This document shows positions 33,486 through 46,400 of a DNA stretch of 64,000 bases, in pieces. The notes below the pieces were generated by a model that saw only the letters and a program-made list of their open reading frames with translations, did no database searches and was not told where the DNA came from. Source of the DNA: Astropecten irregularis (lineage: Eukaryota > Echinodermata > Asteroidea > Paxillosida > Astropectinidae); assembly GCA_963971285.1 (NCBI GenBank), contig OZ020257.1:12724602-12788601 (forward strand), given 5' to 3'. Numbering within the stretch: the first letter of the stretch is position 1; each line of letters starts with the position of its first letter. The position numbers were made by a program, and so were the translations under genes.

Positions 33486-36400
33486 TTATAACTCGTCCAA
33501 CTTCTTCTTCTTTTTTTTTTCGTCCAAGTTGACGGGCTTGGTGGATTCTGACTTGATGAACTTGACGAAGTCGTCTACTTCGCGGCCTCCCTGGTACTTT
33601 TGCGGCTTGTTCTTATTGCCGGCTGGCGCCCAGTATATAGTGGGGAACCTGATATGGTAAAAGCGAGAAAAGTATTTAGTGAAAATATGGTTAGCAGGGC
33701 TCGAAATAGTACTAGCCCGGCTTACAATATCTAGCAAAATCCACTCTAGCTAGACTCACTTCCTTGGTTGCCCAGTGGGCTAGTAACAAAAATACCTACA
33801 TGTTATTAAGGTATGGATCAACATGTGTACGGGCTAGTAAAAATCTTAACGGGCACGTAAAATCTGAAGTAAGCTGGCCCGATGGACTAGCCAGGAAATA
33901 AAGTTAGCGCAAGGCCTGTGGTACTATTGTAGTGCCTGGATTGTTATCCGGTTGTAGATTAACCGACCGGATTTAATTATCCGGTTACAAATTTCCACAA
34001 ACCGTTATCCGAAACTGGAAGAAAAAAGAAGAAGGGATGAACACTTGGCTCATGCTAAACTACCCAATAATGTGTAAACTGTAGACTACATACTTCAATT
34101 TCAGTCAGTTACTTTGGCCATTTTGCCAAGTAGAAACACGCTTTTCACATACTTGATTTAAAAAAGCAATTGTATGTACTTCATCTAAATGCTTGATTGA
34201 AAAAATAACATCATAAAAAGCCATATAAAAAAATTGCGATATTGATAAATATCATCCTGTCGAACAAGCTTAGACAGATTCCCCTTGTGGTAACATCAAT
34301 ACCTTCTGTCAATACCATGCATGCTTTTTTCCAGGCCCTATTCTTCCATACTGAGCACGCATGATGAAGGTGATTACAAAGGTGAACTGTTATTCCCAAT
34401 TTTTGGAACAATCGCTAAATTTTCAGTCAGACATCGCGCTAATTGGTTACAGAAGCTGCCGATACGGACAACAGTGCATCACATGCTTTTACTTGGCGCA
34501 GGGCAATGATCACAACCCACGCTCTTTTGAGACCGCCAGCGGGCTGTACCCATGTATACGGCGCACCCCCAACTTTTGATTTTTGCCGAGGTGAAAAAAA
34601 GTGTGCCATATACATGGAACTTTACGGTAACTGGATATGCAATTACCCAATTTTGCTCAGCACTATACTTTTGGGAACCCTCACCACAATTTACAGCAAT
34701 AGCTGAAAGTTTCCTCAAAAGGAAAGGATGGTTTTGACTGCGAGCAGAACCATTCCGTTCAACTCTCATGGAGGAGGAAGCTAGCAACACTTACCCTGAA
34801 ACCTCAAACTGTCCTGGAGCATCATTTGCAGTTGCATCCATCTTAGCAATGGTAACGTGCTCCACGTCTTGTAACTGTGGACACAAAACAAAATGGCACC
34901 AAATACTTACATAATGAGATTAGATTAGCAAAGGAATCATCTGCCTCCGCTGGAGTACACAGGGCACAAATTCGTGTTGCCCAGGTGTGTTGCCCTAACT
35001 GTTGCTGAAAATGTTGTCAGTGTACACAGAGCAAAGCGAGTTGGGTAACATGTTGCAGCAACATCTTGGTAAAACATGTTGGCCAGATGTTGCTAGTGTA
35101 CACACGGCCCACAGTTGTGTTTCCCAGGTGCCTTGTCGGGTAACATGTTTTATGTTTTACCAAGATGTTGCTAGCGTACACACGGCCCAAAGTTGTGTGT
35201 TGCCCTAACTGGGCAACATGTTACCGAAAATGTTATCGAGAATGTTACAGTGTACACTCTACTTTTCTCATCATGTAGCTACTTGGACGTACCACTCAGG
35301 GTGAAGACAGAGTTGTACCTACCTTCTCACCGAGCTCATTGTACTTGGGCTCTAGCGACTTGCAGTGACCGCACCACGGGGCGTAGAACTCAATAAGGAC
35401 ATCTTTGCTGTTGTCCATGACAATTTCGTCAAAGTTCTTGCCCACGACAACCTGGATGGCACACAGATCAAATAATAGCAATTCATTTCTTGGGAAGTAG
35501 AATCACACCTGATTGAATTTAGTCAAGTCCTGAAATTGGATCAAAATTCACGGTTTCCATGGAAATGGATGGGAGAAATCGTGGGAAAAGTACAGGATGA
35601 TCATACGGGGCATAGGATTGTATACAGCCCATGACCGCCAAACAAACGAAGATAATTGACTATTAGGGTCACCACCAACGTAGGGCTGGATGGCTAAGTT
35701 GGTCATAAGCGCCGATACGGTATTCTGGATGTCGCCGGTTCAAATCCTGCTCTGGTCACTTTTTCTTTGTTCACTTTTCAATGATTTAAAATTCAGTCAG
35801 TTTTCCTTGTGGTTATTTGATGATTATATTGATTGAAAAGCCGCATCCTCTTTGAGTGATCCCCATATACTGTTTCTCAGGTTGCAGCGTTGCTAATGCT
35901 ATTTGTATCTTAAATGATATAGCAGTATGTGAGTGGTCTCATGGCTTCTGACGGCCACTAACGAAGAAAGATAATTGACTATTAGGGACACCATCAACAT
36001 AGGGCTGGGTATTCTGGAGGTCGCTGGTTCGAATCCCACCACTCCAATCAGCTTTTTCATTGTTCACTTTTCAGTGACTTAACAAAATTCAATGAATACC
36101 ACAAAAACAAGCGCCATATGCCATCAAAGTCTTTCACACAAGGTCACATTACCAGCAGCCGATTTCACGAAATGTTGCGTAATTACGCAACGTACAACAG
36201 TTGCGTATGTTTTGTGAAACGGGCATAACGTGTGCAATCAAAGGCAGGAAAATGTTGAGTAAGTTACGCAGTTTCGTGGAATGAAGTGTTGTAAGCATGG
36301 ACTGTATTGCAGAGTATAGAGTGGGGGGGGGGGGGAGGGGGAGGGGGAGGGGATCTAGCGGTAGAAAGGTTATAACAACAGTGAATCTTCTACCTTAACA

Positions 36401-37452
36401 GGGCCATCGTTGGACTCAGGAACTGGTTCGCTCTTCAAGTAGGCCTCAAGCTCTCCAGCGAGAAACTTCTCAACAAATGCAGCAAATGTAGTCACCCTGT
36501 GTTCCCAAAAATTAATACAATATTATTATATTATCACTTTTAAGGCTGCAGTTTGTATCCGATTACCCGGTTAACCGACCGTTTAAACGGGTACCCGAGT
36601 ATATATTTCCGGTTAGGTTAATCAAAAAGTGTTTTAAGGGCCTTTTCTTTCTGACACATAAGCACTTCTAGAGTTCACAAAGAAAAACGTGTCAAGTCAG
36701 AGTCGATGAGCACAAAATGGTCATTTGAAGATTTTGCACCAGCAGGCTTATACAGAGCAAAATCCAGACATTTTGCTACATGTATGTCTACCACTGCCAA
36801 ATGTCATGACAAAAGAATGTTGTCAACCAATTTCCTAAAAAACACAATCTTACTATTTCTTTCCTTTTCGTTGTTATACGGGTAATCGTAACCGTAACCG
36901 AATTACAGACGGGTAACCGGTTACAAAATTATCCGTAAACTTACAGCCCTAATCACTTTATCATAGAATTACAATAAGGAAACCAGTGGTCGATTTCACC
37001 AAGTAAAGACCAATCTTAAAACCGTGAATCAATCTGAATTGCTATGCAAAGTGTGATGTGTGACCATAGAACCTATGTGGGTGATATTGACAACTCATCT
37101 TAAAGGGTACTATCATACTTAGGTAGCACTGCGAAACAGAAATCTTTAAAAGATTTTAAATACTTATAACTTACAGGGCATAAAGATGGTGATGGTACAA
37201 ACATACCGTTACAATTTTTTTGTCGAAATGCATTATTTTATCCCCCGAAAAGAGTAAAACCAATGACCAATTTTTTTATATTTTTTTTTGGAAGATAAAA
37301 AAATAACGGTGAAAAGATTTTTAAAATACCATGCGTTTTATTTAGGTGTTCGGGTTCAAGCCGAACACCTATTGTTATTGTTCGAGTTTTTTTTTTAGTT
37401 TTTTTTATTTTTAGGTGTTCGGGTTCAATCCGAACACCTATTGTTATTGTTC

Positions 37453-37484
<32 letters not shown>

Positions 37485-40400
37485 CTCCTTCCGCTCAAAC
37501 TTGTCAGCAGGACTTCTTGGTGACAGGTACAATATATTGACCTAAAACTTGGTGGGAACTTTGGTAGTGATGCCAAGTTGTGCCTAGAAGATTGACGTCA
37601 TGATGACGTCATCAGGTATCAAATTACGCGCGTTTTTAGGAAAAACTTTGGTGCTTTATAACTTGAGAACCACATGACCTACGATTTTGATATTAAAATA
37701 TGTTACTCAACACATGAATCTCAACAATTAATATATTCAATGTTGTGTACAAATGACCTTCACTTCCGGTGTTACCGGAAGTTGACGTTTGACTCAAAAT
37801 AACTCGAAAACGGAAGGATTTGGGCACATAAAACCTCGCGGGGAAAAGATAGAACAGGTCTTAAGCTTTCAGAAAATAGAAACGATGACGTCATATGGGC
37901 TGTATAGCGCCCTCTACGGTGGATTAAAGATATACAGTGATTACGTAATCTAAAAGTAAACAACGGATTTCCGCCAAATTTAGTGAGTTTAAAGCACTAT
38001 TGCACCTTGACATATGTGTGAAGTTTGAAATCTTTGACGTCATTCAACCGGAAGTTATGCGTTTTTAAAGGAAACATTATGTAATTATTCAAATACTGTT
38101 TATTCAGTAATTACATGACGTACATCAGTGCAAATTGCAAATTGTTTACACTGTACGCATTCGATAATTTCTGCAAATTTTCAGTTGTTTGTGATTAACT
38201 AAACGGAAGTTATCGTCCGGGCAATTTTACAATTTTAAAGGTGACACGATTTTCTATACGCTATCAGTCAGTGTACTTGTACGAATACACTGTGCAATCA
38301 GCATGATCAGTATTTGCTCAGTCACACAATTTAAGTGTATTTCAATATGCCATACATGCGTTCCATCAAACATTCTCATAACAACAGTTCCAGTACGAAA
38401 TGAGACCCCGAACACCTAGTGGTTGTTCCCACAACCACAATGTCTAGTTGGCTTTTCCGATTTGAATCGGAAAAGGTATTGCTTTTGTTCTGTTTTTTTT
38501 TTTTCTTCTTCTTCTTCTCCTCAATTCGTATAGACTTTGTACACAAATTTTGTGTGCGGCACTTTGGTCATTTTTTAACAGCCGATTTTAACTAAACTTG
38601 GTCTGAAGGAAGCCCATATAGGGTAGTTGTCTCCCGAAACTTTTCGTCATCATGACGTCATCAGGTGTCATGTGACAAGCGATTTGAATTTAATAATCAA
38701 AATCTTTAAAAATCAACAAAAAATCAACGGTTTGAGATATTAAGTTGATTCTTTCACCAAAAGTGATTGTTAGGCAGGGTCTTTCTTTGTGACACATTGC
38801 TTGACCTCTGTGACCTCTACTTCCGGCCAAACAGGAAGTAGCTCCTCATTTAAAAGTGGTAAGAGCTATGATCATAATTCTTTCACCAAAAGTGAATGTT
38901 AGGCAAGGTCTTTCTGTGTGACACATTGGTTGACCCCTGTGACCTCTACTTCCGGTCAAACAGGAAGTAGCTCCTCATTTAAAAGTGGTAAGAGCTATGA
39001 TCATGATTCTTTCACCAATATACAATGTTAGGCAAGGTCTTTCATTTGTGACACATGGCTTGACCTCTGTGACCTCTACTTTCGGTCAAACAGGAAGTAG
39101 CTCCTCATTTAAAAGTGGTAAGAGCTGTGATCATGAATCTTTCACCAATAGACAATGTTAGGCAAGTTTTTTTATTTGTGATACATTGCTTGACTTCTGT
39201 GACCTCTACTTCCGGTCAAACAGGAAGTAGCTCCTCATTTAAAAGTGATAAGAGCTATGATCATGATTCTTTCACAAAAAGACAATGTTAGGGAAGGTCT
39301 TTCATTTGTGAAACATTACTTGACCTCTGTGACCTATGCTTCCGGTCAAACAGGAAGTAGCTCATCATTTAAAAGTGGTAAGGGCTTTGATCATGATTCT
39401 TTAACCAAAAGTCAATGTTAGACAATTTTTTTTGTGACACAATTCTAAATGACAAGCAATGTGTTCCATAAACCCTGCAACTAAATGTGTTGAACTTTAG
39501 TTTTCTAAATTGAAATAATTGATACTTTTAAACCACATGTCTTAAACTGACAAAATAAGTTATACAATTTGAGAAATATTCTATATCATATGCGGAAAAG
39601 CCATGTGTTCTGTTTTCACAGACACAATTTCTAGTTTTTAATTATTTTTCTTCTTCCCAAACTTGTCAGCAGGACTTCTTGGTCACAGGTACAAGATATT
39701 GACATGAAACTTGGTGGGAACTTTGGTCATGATGTCAAGTTGTATTTAGAAGACTGACGTCATGATGACGTCATCGGGTATCAAATTACACGCGTTTTTA
39801 GGAAAAACTTTGATGCTTTATAACTTGAGAACCACATGACCTACGATTTTGATATTGACATATGTTACTCACCACATGAATCTGAACAATTAATATATTC
39901 AATGATGTGTACAAATGACCTTCACTTCCGGTGTTACCGGAAGTTGAACTTTGACTCAAAATAACTCAAAATCGGAAAGGTTTTGGGCACATACAATTGC
40001 TTGGCAAAAAGATAGAGTAGGTCTTAGGCTTTCAGAAAATATAAACGATGACGTCATACGGGCTGTATAGCGCCCTCTACGGTGGATTAAAGATATACAG
40101 TGATTACGTAATCCAAAAGTAAACAACGGATTTCCGCCAAATTTGGTGAGTTTGAAGCACTATTGCACCTTGACATAATTATGTGTGAAGTTTGAAATCT
40201 GTGACGTCATTCAACCGGAAGTTATGCGTTTTTAAAGGAAACATTATGTAATTATTCAAATACTGTTTATTCAGTAATTACATGACGTACATCAGTGCAA
40301 ATTGCAAATTGTTTACATTGTACGCATTCGATGATTTCTGCAAATTTTCAGTTGTTTGTGATTAACTAAACGGAAGTTACCGTCCGGGCAATTTTACATT

Positions 40401-43400
40401 ATTGAAAGGTGACACCATTTTCTATACGCTATCAGTCAGTGTACATGTACGAATACACTGTGCAATCAGCATGATCAGTATTTGGTCAGTCACACAGTTT
40501 AAGTGTATTTCAATATTTAAGCATACACGCGTTCCATCAAACATTCTCTTAACAGTTCCAGTACGAAATGAGACCCCGAACACCTAGTGGTTGTTCCCAC
40601 AACCACAATGTCTAGTTTTTTATTTACTGTTTTCTCAAAATGCGGCCACCGTATGGGACTGGGAATTTCACAGATGACTGTTAATGTATCTTTCTTGATA
40701 TTTTGGCCCATGAATCTGCATTTCTTTTGACAAAAAAGTATGAAATCACACTTTCAGATTAATCTTAGTGTTCTGTGATGTTCAATACAAGATGGAACTT
40801 GTTACGTCCATAAACTTACGAGAATTTGTCCTCCATTTTGTACTTGTTGCCGTTGGCGTCCCACGCTGCCACCTGCGGATCACTGGTGTCCTTCATGCCA
40901 AATGAGTCCAGCTCCCTTCTGAAATCATCACTGGCGGCGATAGCGAATGTCACGTCTTTGTCTGTGAATGACTTGCCTACCTTCATCACTCTGTAGAACA
41001 ATAACAGGAAAAACGTATCAAAATGCGTGTTCATTTTAATAGTACTGGCCTCAAATTTAACGGCGGCCACATCGGCCACTGGCCGCCGTTGCCCACTGCA
41101 CTGGCCGTAGTGCCCTAAAAATCAGCTATTTCTTACGGCCACTACTGGCCGAGGTGCCCTTTTTAATAAGTCCATATGCCCTGGGCCACAAGTGCAGAAA
41201 ATTCTCACTGAGTCCGTGCGAAAACATCGACAAAACATCAACAAACGATCGCACGAATAGCGATAACCTACAGTGCAGTGTTTAACACAGCGTGAATTGA
41301 GAGCGTGGTGCCCTGTGTTAGTGGTATTACAAACCACATTGGGGAGTTAGGGTACGCGTCGTGAGTTGAGTGAATTGTATGATGCCCATTAGCAAAATCC
41401 AAAATTCTTTTCAAATATTCTTCTTCCAAATGTAAATATTATCTTAATAATTAGAGCGCCTATACAGTATTTAGGAGGTCGCCTGTTTGAATCCCGCTCT
41501 AGTCAATTTTTCTTTGTTCCCTTTTCAATGAACTTAATAATTTGTTTGTTTGTTTTTTTTGTGGGGGGAAGGGCATATAATATTTCAAGCTGAACTTTTT
41601 GCAGCTTTACCTTAAATACTCGAATAGATTATGGTTCAAATCTTGTTTAAAGTGCTCTAAGTTCACACTTACCTATTGCGCCAATAGTTGGTGCCTAAAG
41701 AAAACAAAAACAAAAAGAAGAACATTTTATAAAACTGACGTTAACCAATATACTTTATGTCATTTTCTTTGTGCGTTCGTTACATAACATTCATTTTGAA
41801 GGGTATCTCAACACACTTCATACCATTATTTCTGGTAACAAAGCTAAATGTTATCAATCTTGAAACCACCTCCACATACAAAAATGTTTGAGGAGAGTCT
41901 AAGGACTATATACAGTCATTGTTGGAGGTACGCACAATGCACAATTTCTGGGAAGCCAGTTACTTGATTTTAGGGAAGGTGTTATGAATAATTAATTTTC
42001 ATTTACCGGCGATTAATGAGTTTATATGACTTAAGGCATGCCAGGGGCTTTTCAGCTTCACTAGTGGGCAAGTTACATACCATCAAAGATAAATTCTCAG
42101 GATGTGAAACTTTTCACTCTTTTTTGGTCGAGTTATAAAAATCCAACGTCCCAAACGTACCTTTGGGGTTCTTTTTGTAATCCACGTCATAGTAGACGAC
42201 AATGACGGGCTTCTTGAATAAACTATTATTGTCAGGCGTCATGACACCACACTTCCCATTCCTGTAGCAAAGACAAGAACAATAACATAAAGGCTTAAAG
42301 GGCACGTAAAACATCGGTAACAAACCAAACAGAAATGTTCACAGATTTACGTACAACTTTCAGGGTATAAAGATGGTGCTGGAAGAAAAATATTGTTAAA
42401 ATATTTCTGCCTAAAATGATGTATTACAAAAAATACCTTGCCCAATAAAACAAATCGCCATCGAAAATTCAATTTCATATTCATGGTCAGCGAACAACAG
42501 CCAAAGAACAATTGCAAGTGATACACAACACACAGAAAGTTGGTTGTTAATCCTGTTTTTACTAAGACAGAAATGTCACGCTTAGCAAATTTTTGTGCTA
42601 AGCAGCTCTATGAAATTGGCCCCAGATTTGATCAATTTTCATCTGGTAAATATGATGCCTTATATTAATTAACTCTAGCCCACCTCCATATCACAGGCTG
42701 GTCATGCATGATTTATGATCCAGTTCCCCTGTGGAGACTGCGGTAATGTGTGGTAAAAACAGCACTTATAGTCTTTTATGGTTGGTGTAGAGTGTTAGCG
42801 TTAAGAAACTGAATTCAGAAGAATGCTGGAAATGATTATTAAGGACCCCATTACCACACCAGGGGTCAATTTCACAGCCCTGCTTAGCACAAAAATTTGG
42901 AATTTCTGTCTTTATAAAAAACAGGATTTGCAACCAAACTTTCATGTGTTGTGTATACATCACTTCTGATTGTTCTTTGGCTGATATTGTTCCCCTGACC
43001 ATGAATATCAAATTTTCTTGAGCAAGATATTTTGTGCTAAGCAATTTTTTTGTGCTTAACAGCTCCAATGAAATTGGCCCTAGGAGTATGACTATTGAGT
43101 ATTGACTCACCATGAACTCTTCACAAACTTCTCGATGCCGGAGCTGGTTATGGGCGTGGTCATCACCTGTATTTCCTCCTCAAATTTACTCTTCAACAAC
43201 GGTGAACGGAGGATGACAACAGCGCTGAAAGAGACAAAGACAAAAAAAGAATGGAAGAATCTCCAATAAATGTGAGCAAAAACTTGTTTCAAAGTCAGGA
43301 AAGGAACTTTCAACTGGCATATGAAAATAACTGAAATAAGAAACAAAAATGTACACGTACTACCACAACATGACCATGAAGCAACTTCTAGTGGCTTCTT

Positions 43401-46400
43401 AGGACACAGAACTGATGTCAATTGAAAGGTTTTCTTTGGCCAACAATTGCTACTGACCAAACTTCCGTGCGCTTTTAAAGACATAGTAAAACGGATATTG
43501 TAAACAGATGAGAGTTTGCTAATGTGTTACTGGTGTATTAAAAATGTATATAGGAAAATCCAATTTTTCATGAACTAGAGTATGTATGTTTTCTGGATGG
43601 TTTGATCAAATTTGTGTAATTCTCTCGCTGAGGGCGCTACACATGCACGGATCGGTGATACCCTGTCTCAAAAACGGCAAATTTGTGGTCCCTTTTCAGG
43701 GATAGGAAATCCTTCAATTTGTTGTTCTTATTATGTGAGTATAGGAAAACTATTCAAATAGTCATTCATGAGGAAAAATCAATATTTCTCTGTTTGTTTT
43801 ACTATGTCTTTAAGTTCGCCACCTGTCTAAGAGGATATTAGGCCTAAAAAAAAAATTGTTGTGTTGCCCTCAAGTGGAAAAATTAAAATTTTGGGTCGGT
43901 CGGTCGATTATTATTTTTGTTTTGATTTTTTTTGGGCAGACTTTCAAACATTTAAGAATAAATACAGGATGTATGGTCACCAGGGCTTATAAATCAACGG
44001 TCTTGGGTCGTTTTGAGGAGACAAACTTTTTTACTGCTAAATCTTACATTTTCTGTCAAAAATGGTGAGTTTTTATACTACAGGACTCAGAGAAAAAAAA
44101 AAAGAAAAAAAAAATCCCGACCCAAAGTTTTGGCATTTTACGGTCGGTCGCTGAGGGCAACACAACAATTTTTCTTTTTAGGCCTTATTGGCACACCTGT
44201 TTTTGAGGTATCTAGTTTTGGAGGGTTGACCTATACGTAGTGACGCGCAGGCCTGTACCACACAATCAGTTGATTTTGTTTTGGGTACGGTATGCATGCT
44301 CCACAGCAAGCCAAGCTACAATATCAACAGTTTACGACTGTATGTGAGACTTGTGTCTTTCTTCGAATAAATGCTTACATGTACACCCTCGAAAACCGGT
44401 ACATCAAGGAACCATCAGTGTGGTTACTTCAGTGACTGACTGCAATTTTTGTTTTTAAAGTTCGAACATCTGACTGGTCAACTTACTCAGATTGTCCGTA
44501 TTGTTTGTTGACTTCCTCCGCCACTGAGTATACAAATTTGAAGTTCTCGTGGAGGGTAGAAGCAGCTTTGATAAAGGCGTCCCGATCAGCACCCTCCTTG
44601 GAGAAGAAGCCTGAAAAAAAGAAAAAGAAGGGAAACATAACAAAAATTGAAACAATCAATAAAACGAGCCCTGGACTCCACATGCAAATACTGTCACAAA
44701 CCGTTTCATTCTGAAACACTTATTAAACATTGAAAAGTGAACGAGGAAAAGTTGACTGGAGCGGGATGTTGAATTTTTTCGTCTAGTTTCAGCGAAGAGC
44801 GCTGTTTCAAGTTACAATTTTGAACGTCTTTAAAAAGTCCTCCAGTTCTGTATGATTAGGGGGGGGGGGGAAGGGAGGGGGTTGGATGGGTGGGGTAGAA
44901 GGGGACTTAAGTGACCCAAAACATGAACAATAGCGTGGACATGGATGTTGTGGCCTAGTGGTCTGCCGTGACGTACTTAAGATCTTTAGGTCAATCTACA
45001 GACTGTGGGCACATGGCTGGTGGTGCTTGCGTCCTTGGGCAAGACGCTTTGTTACATGTTGCTCCTCTTCACCAGGGAGTCAACAAGTACCTGTGAGGGT
45101 AGAGATGGCTTTGTGTGCTTGATTAGTCTTGGGGCTTGAATTTCGTGAAAAAGAGCACTGGACAGCAGGTCTAGTAACTGAAACATTTTACTAGACCTGA
45201 ACTTTTTTTCGCTAGACCTGTGACATTTATGTACATAGGAAACCCGTAATTGTATGCAAGATTGTTTCCAAAATCATCAATTTAGGAACTATTTTATTTG
45301 TGCAAGGAAAACAAAATCACTAGACAGCCGGACTAGTGCAGTACACACTTTACTAGACCGACAGTGAAATCACTAGACTCGGTCCACGGTCTAGTGGATA
45401 TTTCGAGCCCCGAGTCTACGTGCGCTTAACAGCAGCCTGGGCTGTAAACTCCCCACTCCCCAGGGAGTTGAGATAGTTTAAGGAATGTAAGTGGGGAGCC
45501 AATGCCCAGGGATAAGCGCCTTCAGCACCGTCTGGGTAGATATGTTGTAGATATGTCTTTATTATCATACTGTTATTACAATCCAGGTTACGCTCATGTC
45601 CAAACACCTGAAGAGTTTAAACCGACCAAGCTGTTTCCTGATCAAACATACTCACCAACGATAACTGGCATCGTGATATCCATTCGAGCCTTCTCCAGCT
45701 GATCCACGGTTTTAATTTCCCTGGCCAGCGGACCAGCCATTTTCTTCATGGTGCTAACGATGCCATCTAAAGGAACACAACAGAGTTTAATACAAAAATT
45801 GAAAGATCTGGGAGCCATGTCACAAAATGCTTCCAATATCTGCTCAAATATGAAATGATGAAATGTTATTTTAATTAGGCTTACCGGGTCTTACCTAGCG
45901 CTGGGCAAAATCGGGTAATTTCATATTCGGTTACTGATTGTGAAAAAAATCAGGTTAACAGTTAAAGGTATAGTATCATACTTTGGAAAGAAACCAAAAC
46001 AGAAATGTTCACAGATTTACGTATAATTTACAGGGTATAAAGATGGTGGATGGTAGAAACATACCGTTAAATTTGTCGCCCTGAAATGGTGTATTTATCC
46101 AGAAATTAGTAAAACAACGACCATAAATCTTTTTGATCTTTTAAAAGATCAAAAATAAAAGAGAAAAGACTTAAGAAATACTGTGGCCATTTTTCAGTTT
46201 TCTCAAAAAGTGGGCACCGTATGGGACTGACATTTTCACAGATGACTGTGACTGAATCTTCCTTGATATTTTTGTGTCCATTAATCTGTTTTTCTTTGAC
46301 AAAAACCAAAGTATGAGATTACCTTTAACCTATTTAATCACGTGTGACATGTGCGATTTGTGGGTTAAGGTTAAGGCAACCCTTATCAAACTTTCAACAA

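Noticed and set aside
37496..40615. LTR retrotransposon with roughly 950-base direct repeats
   Set aside because: There are no TG...CA ends, primer-binding site or gag/pol coding between the repeats. The intervening DNA is itself a complete element with its own hairpins and CTAG end.
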